From positions 3,677,501 through 3,741,500 of the forward strand of contig NC_014623.1 of the NCBI RefSeq assembly GCF_000165485.1: a stretch of 64,000 nucleotides of DNA, given 5' to 3'. Positions 13,742 to 22,230 of this stretch are shown here, in pieces. The stretch comes from Stigmatella aurantiaca DW4/3-1. Lineage in GTDB: Bacteria; Myxococcota; Myxococcia; Myxococcales; Myxococcaceae. How positions within the stretch are numbered: the first letter of the stretch is position 1; each line of letters begins with the position of its first letter. The position numbers and the translations under genes were made by a program. The notes under the pieces are model-generated. The model was given only the letters and a program-made list of their open reading frames with translations, did not search any database and had not been told where the DNA came from.

Positions 13742-15880
13742 ATGGCCGCGCCGATGGCATCCAATCCGAACAGCTTTCTCTCCAAGTACTCCGACATCGT
13801 CCTCGCGCTGGTCGTGGTGGCCATCGTCGGGATGATGATCGTCCCGCTGCCCACCCTGCTCCTGGACGTGCTGCTGACGCTCAACATCAGCATCTCCGTG
13901 GTGCTGTTGCTCATCTCGCTCTATGTGCCGGGCGCGCTCCAGCTGTCGGTGTTCCCGACGCTGCTGCTCATCACCACGATGTTCCGGCTGTCGCTCACCA
14001 TCTCCACCACACGGCTCATCCTGCTGACAGGAGACCCGGGAGAGGTGGTGGTGGCGTTCGGAAAGTTCGTGGTTCAGGGCAACTTCGTCGTCGGTGCCAT
14101 CATCTTCGTCATCCTCACGGTGGTGAACTTCATCGTGATCTCCAAGGGCTCCGAGCGTGTCGCCGAAGTGGCCGCGCGCTTCACCCTCGACGCCATGCCC
14201 GGCAAGCAGATGTCCATCGACGCCGACCTGCGCGCCGGCTCGCTCGACATGGAGCAGGGCAAGAAGAAGCGCCGCGACCTGGAGCGCGAGAGCCAGCTGT
14301 TCGGCGCCATGGACGGCGCGATGAAGTTCGTCAAGGGCGACGCCATCGCCTCCATCATCATCACCGTCATCAACATCGTCGGTGGCCTCATCATCGGCGT
14401 GATGCAGAAGGGCATGGAGGTGGGCGCGGCGGCGCAGAAGTACTCGCTGCTGACCATCGGTGACGGTCTGGTGGGCATGATCCCCGCCATCCTCATCTCC
14501 ACCTGCGCCGGTATCATCGTGACGCGCGTGGGTGGCGAGGAAGAGGGCAACCACCTGGGCAAGGACGTGGGCACGCAGCTCACCGCCTACCCGAAGGCCA
14601 TCGCCATCGCCGGCGGCATGCTCTGCGTCCTGGCCGCCATCCCCGGTCTGCCCACCATCCCGTTCATGGCGCTGGGCGGCGCCGCGGGCTTCGGCGCCTG
14701 GAAGATGCTTCAGAAGAAGGAGGCGGCCGCCGTCGCGGAGGAGACCGGTGGCCTGGTGCCTTCCGAGTCGCCGAACGGCACGCCCGCCTCCACCGAGCCG
14801 CCTCCCAAGGAGCAGCTCAACCCCGAGTCCGAGGTCTTCGTCCCCGTCGTCACCCCCATCGTGCTGGAGGTGTCCGATGCGCTGGTGTCATTCGTGGACT
14901 CCCGGCAGGACAATGGACGGTTCCTCTTCGAGCTCATCCCGTTCATGCGCGATGGCCTCTTCGTGGAGTTGGGCGTGCGCTTCCCGGGCGTGCGCGCCCG
15001 CGGCAACTCGAGCCTTCCCCAGGGCGCCTACCAGATTCAGATCAACGAGGTGCCAGTCGTCACCGGCCAGACCACGATCGGCCACGTGCTCGTCAATGAC
15101 ACCGTGGACCGGCTGAAGCTGATGAACGTCACAGGCTTCGAGGCCATCAACCCGGCCACCCGCCAGCCGGCCGCCTGGGTCCCCGAGCAGTACCGGGAGA
15201 CGCTCGAGGCCGCGGGGCTCACCACCTGGGACGTGCCCGGCTACATGATCCTCCACCTGGCCGCCATCCTGCGCCGCAACGCCCGCGAGTTCGTGGGCGT
15301 GCAGGAAGCCCAGACGATGCTGGACCAGTTGGAGAAGGCCTTCCCCGCCATCATCAAAGAGGTGGTTCCGAAGGTCGTCAACGTGCTGAAGCTCACGGAC
15401 ATCCTCCAGCGGCTCGTGGAGGAGGAGATCTCCGTGAGAGATCTCCGCGGTGTCCTTCAGTCCCTGTCCGAGTATGGGCAGGTGGAGGCCGACAACGTCA
15501 TGCTCACCGAGCATGTGCGCTCGTCCCTGCGGCGCTACATCTCCCACAAGTACGCGCGCGGAACCGGCACCCTGGTGGTCTACCTGCTGGATCCGCAGAT
15601 CGAAGAGGCGATCCGGGGCTCCATCAAGCGCACCTCGGCGGGCACGCACCTGGCCCTGGAGCCCGAGCTGGCGCAGGAGATCGTCCAGGCGGTCAAGGCC
15701 GAGTGTGGTCACCTGCCGCCAAGTGCGCAGCGCCCCGTCATCCTCACCGCGATGGACATCCGGCGCTACGTCCGCAAGCTGCTGGAGTACGAGTTCAACC
15801 CGCCGTTCTCCGTGCTCAGCTACCAGGAGCTCGCGCCCGACCTCAACATCCAGCCCGTGGCGCGCATCTCCACCCGGTAG
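13742..15880 (+). CDS. sctV: SctV (FlhA/EscV family) T3SS export gate protein
   Basis: A 712-residue protein of normal length. The N-terminal half has about eight transmembrane helices (residues 20-325) and contains the FHIPEP-family core ISKGSERVAEVAARFTLDAMPGKQMSIDADL. A Pro/Glu linker (about 335-370) precedes the cytoplasmic ring domain (about 375-700). SctV forms the nonameric export gate that receives chaperone-substrate complexes and conducts protons. The ATG at 13742 or 13754 could start it. It is separated from sctSTU by 11 kb of chaperones and candidate substrates, which is an unusual gene order. Confidence 0.95.
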   Translation: MAAPMASNPNSFLSKYSDIVLALVVVAIVGMMIVPLPTLLLDVLLTLNISISVVLLLISLYVPGALQLSVFPTLLLITTMFRLSLTISTTRLILLTGDPGEVVVAFGKFVVQGNFVVGAIIFVILTVVNFIVISKGSERVAEVAARFTLDAMPGKQMSIDADLRAGSLDMEQGKKKRRDLERESQLFGAMDGAMKFVKGDAIASIIITVINIVGGLIIGVMQKGMEVGAAAQKYSLLTIGDGLVGMIPAILISTCAGIIVTRVGGEEEGNHLGKDVGTQLTAYPKAIAIAGGMLCVLAAIPGLPTIPFMALGGAAGFGAWKMLQKKEAAAVAEETGGLVPSESPNGTPASTEPPPKEQLNPESEVFVPVVTPIVLEVSDALVSFVDSRQDNGRFLFELIPFMRDGLFVELGVRFPGVRARGNSSLPQGAYQIQINEVPVVTGQTTIGHVLVNDTVDRLKLMNVTGFEAINPATRQPAAWVPEQYRETLEAAGLTTWDVPGYMILHLAAILRRNAREFVGVQEAQTMLDQLEKAFPAIIKEVVPKVVNVLKLTDILQRLVEEEISVRDLRGVLQSLSEYGQVEADNVMLTEHVRSSLRRYISHKYARGTGTLVVYLLDPQIEEAIRGSIKRTSAGTHLALEPELAQEIVQAVKAECGHLPPSAQRPVILTAMDIRRYVRKLLEYEFNPPFSVLSYQELAPDLNIQPVARISTR

Positions 15881-15901
15881 TCCGGCGGTGCCCTCCGGTC
15901 C

Positions 15902-16513
15902 TCACCGCCGCTGGTACAGGGCGGTGATGCTGGAGCCCCAGTCGGCCCGCATCACCTTCATGCCCAGCAGGCTGAACGCGGGGGACTGGATCGTCTGGCC
16001 GGCGATGACGGCCCGCGCCCCAGGCTTGAGCTCCTCCAGCTTGACGGCCAACTGCTGCATCAGCTGAGGGCTGTAGCAGGTGCCGTGGGCGAAGACGACG
16101 TCGGTGTCCTTGAAGTCCACCTCCAGCATGTCCCCGTCGATGAACTCGATGCGCTGGCCGTGGTGCTCGGGCGGCAGCTGGGGGCGGAACTCCGCGTCAT
16201 AGCGCTGGAGCACCTGCCGGGCCGCGTCTCCCAGGCCCGGCAACAGCTCGACCCCCACCAGGCGGCTGAACGGAAAGAGCATGGCCGCCAGCAGTGTCGC
16301 CTTGCCCGTGCCCGAGCCGAGATCGATGAACGTCTCGCCCGGCTTCGGGGACACGGCGCTCACCATCTCGTGGAACGGGGCGGGGAGCACCTCCCCGTAG
16401 GTGATGGAGGCATCGCCCCGGCCCGTTCGCTGCTTCTCCGCCCGGGCAATCTCATACCCCGGGAGGTTGCCGTAGAGCTGGTCGAAGATCTCTTGCGCGC
16501 GCGTCAGTTCCAT
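15902..16513 (-). CDS. DOT1-like class I SAM-dependent methyltransferase
   Basis: A 203-residue protein with a Rossmann methyltransferase core: FIDLGSGTGKATLLAAM (motif I) at about residue 62 and FIDGDMLEVDF further on. The preceding TYGEVLPAPFHEMV resembles the D1 loop of DOT1-type histone methyltransferases, and the family occurs in bacteria with unknown substrates. It is the last gene of a minus-strand set (TPR lipoprotein, FHA protein, this gene) and converges on sctV, with 21 bases between them. A protein substrate is possible but not shown. Confidence 0.8.
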   Translation of the reverse strand: MELTRAQEIFDQLYGNLPGYEIARAEKQRTGRGDASITYGEVLPAPFHEMVSAVSPKPGETFIDLGSGTGKATLLAAMLFPFSRLVGVELLPGLGDAARQVLQRYDAEFRPQLPPEHHGQRIEFIDGDMLEVDFKDTDVVFAHGTCYSPQLMQQLAVKLEELKPGARAVIAGQTIQSPAFSLLGMKVMRADWGSSITALYQRR

Positions 16514-16576
16514 GGCGCGTCAGCTTAGCTGACGCGAAGCGCGCGCTGCCATGGCCGTCACACGGACGGCCGAGGC

Positions 16577-17632
16577 TCACGCCCCGGCAATCAGCGCCAC
16601 GATGATGCCGATGGCCAGCAGGGCGAAGACGCCCATGACCACCAGCGGCACCATCTTCTGCTTGGTGAACCCGCCGCTGCTGGGGGCCTGCTCGTCGGGG
16701 AAGCTCTTCACGATGGGGCGCGGAGGCTCCGGCGGGGGCGGGGGCTCCTCGTTCTTGACCGGCTCGGGCGGCGGGGGCTCGGGCGGCGGGGGCTCGGGTG
16801 GCGGCTCCGGCGTCACGGGGCGCTTGGGCTGCGGGGCCCGTGGCAAGGGCTGGTTGGGCGTGTGCTCCTCTTCCTCTTCCTCACCGCCGTCGTCCACGGG
16901 CTCGTGGGGAATGACCACCGAGGGCTCGGGCAGGTCCGTGGGGTCCACGTAGAGCAGGCGGGTGCTGCCCACCTCCAGCTCATCCCCGTCCTTGAGCGTC
17001 TTGCGGTTGACCTTCTTCTTGTTGACCTTGATGCCGTTGCGGCTGCCCAGGTCCTCGACGTGCGTGCCGGACCAGTCGCGGCGCAGCTTGGCGTGGCGCC
17101 GGGAGACCAGGTCCTCCGCGAAGGTGACGTCCGCCGTCTCGTCCCGGCCGATGACGATCTCCTGCGCGTCGTTGATCTCGATGCGCTCGCCCTCACGGGC
17201 GCCGTTCATGATGCGGAAGTAGGGCCCCTCCCCACTGGTGAGGCCGCGCATCACGTCCTTCACCAGGCTGCGGGCGACGAAGGACGTCTTGTCCGTTCCG
17301 ACGTTGAGCGACATGGCCGCGACATGGCTGAAGCGCACGTCGTACTGGGCGATGCCGATGATGTCCCCGTTGCGCAGGCGGTGCTTCTCGCCCTTGGGCA
17401 GGGGTTTGCCGTTGATCTGCGTGCCATAGGCGCTGCCCAGATCCTCCAGGAAGAAGAGGTTGCCCTCCTGGGAGATCCGCGCGTGGTTGCGCGAGACGGC
17501 CTGTTGCGCGAGCACCACCTGGCAGGCTTTGTCGCGGCCCAGGGTGATGACCGCCTCGTCGATGACGAGCTCGGTGGGCTTGGCGGCGCTGCCGGCCTCG
17601 CTGCGCTGAGTGACGGTCAACCGAACGCTCAT
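16577..17632 (-). CDS. Double FHA-domain protein with C-terminal membrane anchor
   Basis: A 351-residue protein with two forkhead-associated domains: residues about 20-100 (TLGRDKACQVV, SRNHARI) and 130-210 (VIGRDETADVTF, SRRHAKL, DLGSRNGIKVN). Both retain the Arg/Ser/Asn residues that bind phosphothreonine. A Glu/Pro-rich linker (215-315) leads to one hydrophobic helix at the very C-terminus, so the protein is probably tail-anchored with the FHA domains in the cytoplasm. It reads phospho-Thr marks made by Ser/Thr kinases, common in myxobacteria. Beside the T3SS locus it recalls SctD, but it lacks SctD's periplasmic domains. The TPR gene lies 45 bases upstream. Confidence 0.85.
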   Translation of the reverse strand: MSVRLTVTQRSEAGSAAKPTELVIDEAVITLGRDKACQVVLAQQAVSRNHARISQEGNLFFLEDLGSAYGTQINGKPLPKGEKHRLRNGDIIGIAQYDVRFSHVAAMSLNVGTDKTSFVARSLVKDVMRGLTSGEGPYFRIMNGAREGERIEINDAQEIVIGRDETADVTFAEDLVSRRHAKLRRDWSGTHVEDLGSRNGIKVNKKKVNRKTLKDGDELEVGSTRLLYVDPTDLPEPSVVIPHEPVDDGGEEEEEEHTPNQPLPRAPQPKRPVTPEPPPEPPPPEPPPPEPVKNEEPPPPPEPPRPIVKSFPDEQAPSSGGFTKQKMVPLVVMGVFALLAIGIIVALIAGA

Positions 17633-17677
17633 CGCGAGGACTTCATGGGGGAGAAGGGGGAAAGGGGAGGAACGGGC

Positions 17678-18730
17678 TCAGTAGCTGTCCTGCGAGAGGA
17701 ACTTCTCGCACGACTCGGTCTCGGAAGGGAACTCCTCGGCCACGCCGTACTTCAGGAAATTCTTGCAGGCAATGGTCGCGGCATCCCGCTTCTGGGCCTC
17801 CGAATAGATCTTGAACAGTCCGTAGTGGCACTTGGCGTACTTGCCATCCAGCCGCAGGCACTTCTTGTAAGTGCGCTCCTCTTCGGCAACCAGCCCTTTC
17901 TCGTTGTAATGCACCGCCATGGTGTAGAGCGCATCCGCGGTGTTCTCCGCCGCGAGCGTCTCGCGCTCCTCCTTGCCGGCCGAGTCGATGAGGGCCGCCT
18001 TGCGCTGGGCAATGGCCAGGTTGTTGAGGCACTGGGGGTTCTTCGCCTCCAGCCGGACGCAGGTGCTGAAGGCCTCCCGGGCATCGGCGAAGCGGCTGAG
18101 CTCCATGAGGGCCACGCCGTAGTCGTTCCAGACGTTGGACACGTCCGGGGCCAACTGGGCCGCTTGGCCGATGTGCTCTACCGCCTCCTCGAACTTGCCC
18201 TCGCTGTAGGCGATGATGCCCAGGTTGTGGTGGGCGTTGGCGATGTTGGGGTTCACCGCGAGGATGGTGCGGAACTCCTTCTTGGCCTCCTCCCCCTTCT
18301 CCATCTTCATCAGCGTCAGGCCCAGGTTGTAGCGGGCCTCGAGGTAGTCCGGGTTGACCTTCAGGGCCCGCTGGAAGTTGTCGTGCGCTTTGCCGTAGGC
18401 GCCTTCCTCCAGATAGATGAAGCCGAGGTTCTGGTAGGCCTGGGCCTGCTCCTGGTTGAAGCGCAGCGCCTTGATGAAGTGCTTCTTGGCCTCTTCCTTC
18501 TTGCCTGCCTGGAGGCTGATGAGGCCCTTGTTGACCCACAGGTCCGCGTAGTGGGGAGAGAATTCCAGGCCCAGATCGCAGTAGACCTCCGCTCGCGTGA
18601 GGTCGCCGATGGCGAGCTGCTGGGTACACAGCTCGTTGTTGTAGAGCGCGCGCTCGTGCACGGCAGGCTTGGAGATGCAGGCAGTCGCGGCCACCAGGGG
18701 CAGCGCGCAGAGAAATGGGGTCAGGCGCAT
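17678..18730 (-). CDS. TPR-repeat lipoprotein
   Basis: A 350-residue protein with a signal peptide ending in VAATAC (lipobox) at about residue 18. Seven or more TPR units follow, e.g. WVNKGLISLQAGKKEEAKKHF, AYQNLGFIYLEEGAYGKAHDNF and NVWNDYGVALMELSRFADAREAF. The ATG at 18730 is the only start that gives a signal peptide; the frame stays open far upstream as an antisense shadow. The protein is probably an outer-membrane lipoprotein scaffold, comparable in type to Tgl/PilF pilotins but longer. It is the first gene of the minus-strand set with the FHA protein and is divergent from the barrel gene at 18833. Confidence 0.82.
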   Translation of the reverse strand: MRLTPFLCALPLVAATACISKPAVHERALYNNELCTQQLAIGDLTRAEVYCDLGLEFSPHYADLWVNKGLISLQAGKKEEAKKHFIKALRFNQEQAQAYQNLGFIYLEEGAYGKAHDNFQRALKVNPDYLEARYNLGLTLMKMEKGEEAKKEFRTILAVNPNIANAHHNLGIIAYSEGKFEEAVEHIGQAAQLAPDVSNVWNDYGVALMELSRFADAREAFSTCVRLEAKNPQCLNNLAIAQRKAALIDSAGKEERETLAAENTADALYTMAVHYNEKGLVAEEERTYKKCLRLDGKYAKCHYGLFKIYSEAQKRDAATIACKNFLKYGVAEEFPSETESCEKFLSQDSY

Positions 18731-18832
18731 GGCGCGGCGAGTGTAGGGGAGCGGGCGCCGGGGGATCAACGCCCCCTCGATATGAATTCCAGGCTGTTTT
18801 CCAAGGGTTACGCCTGTAGAGTCCCGCCCACC

Positions 18833-19348
18833 ATGCGTACGCTCCTTTGTACTCTCGGCCTCCTTACGGCCCTGTTCGGGGCCCTTCCCGCCCATGCCCA
18901 ATTCGACAACCACAGCCTTGGCCTGTCCCTGGGTTACATGAACTTCCAGAAGACAGCCGGCCTGGAGGGCGGCATGTTCCTCGGGATTGAGGGCAGCTAC
19001 TACATCGAAGGCGGCTTCGACTTCGTGTCCCTCACGAAGCTGTCCTTTCCCAAGGACCCTATCTCCAACAAGCGCGTCGTGGGCGTCGCCCCCTCGGCGG
19101 GCATTCGCTACCTCTTCCTGGAAGAGTCCATTCGCCCCTACGCCGGGGCTGACCTGAGCTACCTGTTCGTCTTCCGGCCCGAGAGCACCGGACAGTACGT
19201 GGGCATTGGACCCAACGTGGGGCTCGACCTGTTCGTCTCCGACTCGGTGAGCATCGGGGTGCGCGGTCAGTATATCTTCTACATCGCGCTCAATGAGAAG
19301 ACGCAGCACTCGCTGGCGTTCTCCGCCGGCGCGGCGGCTTACTTCTAA
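18833..19348 (+). CDS. Outer-membrane beta-barrel protein
   Basis: A 171-residue protein with a Sec signal peptide cleaved after AHA (residues 1-22). The rest alternates Gly/Tyr-rich beta strands (LGLSLGYMNFQK, GIRYLFLEESIRPYAGADLSY) and ends in a terminal aromatic (AAAYF), the usual C-terminal signature of an OmpA/OmpW-type eight-stranded barrel. The start at 18833 is preceded only by antisense-shadow frame. Its ligand is unknown; the divergent TPR lipoprotein may share an envelope role. Confidence 0.8.
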   Translation: MRTLLCTLGLLTALFGALPAHAQFDNHSLGLSLGYMNFQKTAGLEGGMFLGIEGSYYIEGGFDFVSLTKLSFPKDPISNKRVVGVAPSAGIRYLFLEESIRPYAGADLSYLFVFRPESTGQYVGIGPNVGLDLFVSDSVSIGVRGQYIFYIALNEKTQHSLAFSAGAAAYF

Positions 19349-19375
19349 GCGCCATTCCAGGGAGGCCCGTCCGTC

Positions 19376-21316
19376 ATGCGCCGCTTGCCGTGCTCCTTTC
19401 TTCTCACCCTCGGGCTCATCCTGGGGACCCTCTTGGGGTGTGGAGGAGGAGAGTCGCCCCCGGCGCCTGACGCGGGTCCTCCGCCCGTGCCCGACGCGGG
19501 CCCTCCGGACGCGGGTCCGCCCGATGCGGGCCCGCCCGTGGACCTGGTGCCGCCCTCCGTTACCTCGCATTCGCCCGCGAACGGCGCCATCGCCGTGCCG
19601 CCCGAGAGCCGCATCGAGATCGCCTTCAGCGAGCCAATGCGGACCAGCGAGGGTTTGTTGCAGATCATCCCGGGCGCCCCGTTTCCGGACAATGGCCTGG
19701 TGAAGGTCCGTGCCGAGGACTGGGATGCCTCCGGCCGCCAGGTGTCGATGGCCTTCCCCAATGGGTTGCCCCGGAAGACGAAGCTGACGGTCATCCTCGC
19801 CCAGTTCTTGGACGTGGCTGGCAATCCGGTTCAGCCCTCCGTCACCTTCAGCTTCACGGTGGGGGATGGAGAGCCCCCTCGCGTGACGTCCTCCACCCCC
19901 AGCGAGGGCGCCAGCCAGGTGCCCCTCTCCACCTCGGAGGTCTCCTTCACCTTCAACGAGCCCATGAACACCTCCGCGGGCTCGCTCGTGGCCCTGGGGG
20001 GGCTCACCCTGGGGCAGGCCGTGTGGACGAGCCCCCAGGTGCTCACGGCGCCCATCATCTCCCCCCTCGTCAACGATGGCCTCTATTCGGTGCGGCTCGA
20101 CGGGTTCCTCAACGTCCACGGCAAGGCGCTCGATGGAACGCCGTCCCTGGGAGACGGCAAGCTGGACTTCGGCACGGGCCCGGATGTCATCCCGCCTACG
20201 GTGGCCAGCACCAGCCCGCCCGAGGGGGCCACGGACGTGGCGCCCGAGTACACCTCGATCGTGGTGGTGACCTTCAGCGAGCCCATGAAGAAGACAGTGG
20301 GTAAGGCCGAGCTGGTGGATGGCAGCACCAAGACGGTGCTCACACCCGCCTGGTCCGACGACGGTTTCACCGTCACCTATGATGTGCAGTTCCGGCTGCG
20401 CCACAACGCGGCCCTGGGCATCGCGTTCACTGGCTTCCAGGACTTGGTGGGAAATGCGTTGGAGCCGAAGGCCTACCTGGGCAACGGCGTGCTCAATTTC
20501 ACGACGGCCGTGGACACCACCAAGCCCTACCTCGAGAACTCCGCCCCGGTGGACGGCGCGCAGGACGTGTACCCCGTGGAGGTGTACCTCACGGGGGGAA
20601 ACCCCGCGACGGGCTTCCGCAAGCGCCTCTCCTTCCTGTTCAGCGAGCCGATGAACACCAGCATCACCCGCGTCACGCTGCACGAGTCGGCCAACCCAGG
20701 CACCTTCCGCAGCTTCGATGGCGTCTGGGAGGCCGATCGCAGGACGCTCAACGTCACCATCACGCCGGCCGCCACCGGGCAGCCCCCCCTGGCCGATACA
20801 CGCCTCTATTACGTGGACCTCACCGGCATGAAGGACGCCTCGGGCAACCCGCTGGAGACGGCCTTTCCCGGGCCCGGCGGGGATGGCCGGGTCGAGTTCC
20901 GCACGGCGGATGATCAGCCGCGGCTGGATCACGCCTGTGGGCACGCGCTCTCCGTGAGCCCCACCGCCGTCACCGCGACCGCGACCATCACGGGCGCCAC
21001 CCCCCGCACGGATCAGCTCCACGGGCACTATGCCGTGACCCTTCCTGGCGCGAATGCCAGCTTCATGGGCTACACCCGGATGCGGCTGGGCTTCGAGCGG
21101 CTCTACTACGTCTTCCTGAGCAGGGACCTGCCCCTGGTTGTGACCGACGCGACGAATGGTGCCCAGCTCGCCGTGACCCAGGAGCCCGTCCCTGTGGCCT
21201 GCGATGCCCTCAAGTCCATGGCCACCTTCCGCTCGACGGCCAACCCGGAGTTGAGGGTGCGCTTCGGTCAGACCGCGGCCCCCACGTTCCGCTTCGTCCT
21301 GGAAGAGCAGGACTGA
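19376..21316 (+). CDS. Lipoprotein with tandem Ig-like (Big_5/SbsA type) domains
   Basis: A 646-residue protein with a lipobox (GTLLGC) followed by a Pro-Asp-Ala-Gly-rich spacer with DAGPP repeats. From about residue 60 come four Ig-like domains, each opening with a TSxSPAxGAxxVP-type motif and an FSEPM motif (as at FSEPMRTS, FNEPMNTS, FSEPMKKT and FSEPMNTS). These are the Big_5 'SbsA Ig-like' domains of cell-surface proteins. The last 150 residues form a separate beta-rich domain with two Cys. The gene follows the barrel gene by 27 bases and converges on the RDD gene. A surface or adhesion role is inferred. Confidence 0.85.
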   Translation: MRRLPCSFLLTLGLILGTLLGCGGGESPPAPDAGPPPVPDAGPPDAGPPDAGPPVDLVPPSVTSHSPANGAIAVPPESRIEIAFSEPMRTSEGLLQIIPGAPFPDNGLVKVRAEDWDASGRQVSMAFPNGLPRKTKLTVILAQFLDVAGNPVQPSVTFSFTVGDGEPPRVTSSTPSEGASQVPLSTSEVSFTFNEPMNTSAGSLVALGGLTLGQAVWTSPQVLTAPIISPLVNDGLYSVRLDGFLNVHGKALDGTPSLGDGKLDFGTGPDVIPPTVASTSPPEGATDVAPEYTSIVVVTFSEPMKKTVGKAELVDGSTKTVLTPAWSDDGFTVTYDVQFRLRHNAALGIAFTGFQDLVGNALEPKAYLGNGVLNFTTAVDTTKPYLENSAPVDGAQDVYPVEVYLTGGNPATGFRKRLSFLFSEPMNTSITRVTLHESANPGTFRSFDGVWEADRRTLNVTITPAATGQPPLADTRLYYVDLTGMKDASGNPLETAFPGPGGDGRVEFRTADDQPRLDHACGHALSVSPTAVTATATITGATPRTDQLHGHYAVTLPGANASFMGYTRMRLGFERLYYVFLSRDLPLVVTDATNGAQLAVTQEPVPVACDALKSMATFRSTANPELRVRFGQTAAPTFRFVLEEQD

Positions 21317-21334
21317 GCGGGGCGCTGTTTCCGC

Positions 21335-22147
21335 TCAGGGGCGTGTGGGCTGGCGCGTCCGCAAGCCGCCCAGCCGTCCCCGGGCGGACGGGGAGGGGAG
21401 CAGGGCGGTGGCCACCAGCAGCGTCCACTTCTCATCGGAGAGGTGCGCGGGCTTCTCCATCGCCAGCGCGTCTTGCAGCCGCGCGCCCAGCGTGGAGAAG
21501 AGCCGGAGCCGGGCCTCCATGCTCAGCTCCTCCCGGCGGAGGGCCGCGGAGAAGATCACATCCCGCTCCTCCGTGGAGAGCTTCTTCACCCGGGAGATGA
21601 AGAGCGCATCGGCCAGCAGCCCCTCCTCGGCGGGGGTGCCGAGCGCCGAGGGGACGCGCAGGCGGCGCTCCCGGACGACGATGGTGCCCGCGAGCATGTC
21701 CCCCAGCCGCTGGTGCGAGCGGGACAGCAGCGCCGAGAGGCCCCCCACCAAATACAGGAACGGCAACCGGTCCACGGGCCGGGCCAGGTTGCGCAGCGCC
21801 GCGTGGTAGAAGCCGATGCGCACGCCGCTCTCCTGGATGACCCGCAGGGAGAGCAGGCGCTTGCCCACCGTCTGGCCGCTCCAGGCCGTCTCCAGCGTGA
21901 TGGCGTAGCCCCAGTCCACCAGGAAGTAGATGACGACGCTGAGCGCGCTGGCGAAGCCCGGAAAGAACGACAGCGCCATGTTGAGCCCCAACAATATGGC
22001 CGAGCAGCCGAGGGCGACGATGAGTGTGTCCACGAGCCAGGCGAGAAAGCGCGAGTAGAGCCCCGCGAGCGTGAAGCGGAACTCCACATACTCGGGGGTG
22101 AGGACGGTATGGTTGCCGTCGAGCAGGGGCGCTGGCGGAGACGTCAC
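21335..22147 (-). CDS. RDD-family membrane protein
   Basis: A 270-residue protein. Residues about 25-175 match the RDD domain: FRFTLAGLYSRFLAWLVDTL, three hydrophobic helices, then SGQTVGKRLLSLRV and the QRLGDMLAGTIVV ending. The Arg-Asp-Asp pattern is present as R..A..VD..I. The C-terminal 90 residues are soluble and helical and contain LSTEERDVIFSAALRREEL. RDD proteins are small integral proteins, some with Na+/H+ antiport activity. In actinobacteria and myxobacteria they often occur with SpoIIM-type proteins; one is encoded at 28210. Confidence 0.88.
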   Translation of the reverse strand: MTSPPAPLLDGNHTVLTPEYVEFRFTLAGLYSRFLAWLVDTLIVALGCSAILLGLNMALSFFPGFASALSVVIYFLVDWGYAITLETAWSGQTVGKRLLSLRVIQESGVRIGFYHAALRNLARPVDRLPFLYLVGGLSALLSRSHQRLGDMLAGTIVVRERRLRVPSALGTPAEEGLLADALFISRVKKLSTEERDVIFSAALRREELSMEARLRLFSTLGARLQDALAMEKPAHLSDEKWTLLVATALLPSPSARGRLGGLRTRQPTRP

Positions 22148-22230
22148 GGCCTCAGTCTAGCCAGGAGACCAGGCGGACAGGAGAGCGTCATTCCGCAGTC
22201 TTGCGCAGATCGGTTAATCTGAATTCTCCC

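Noticed and set aside
17678-21028. An 1116-codon minus-strand frame
   Set aside because: Only the last 351 codons encode a real TPR lipoprotein with a signal peptide; the rest is antisense to the barrel and Ig-like genes.
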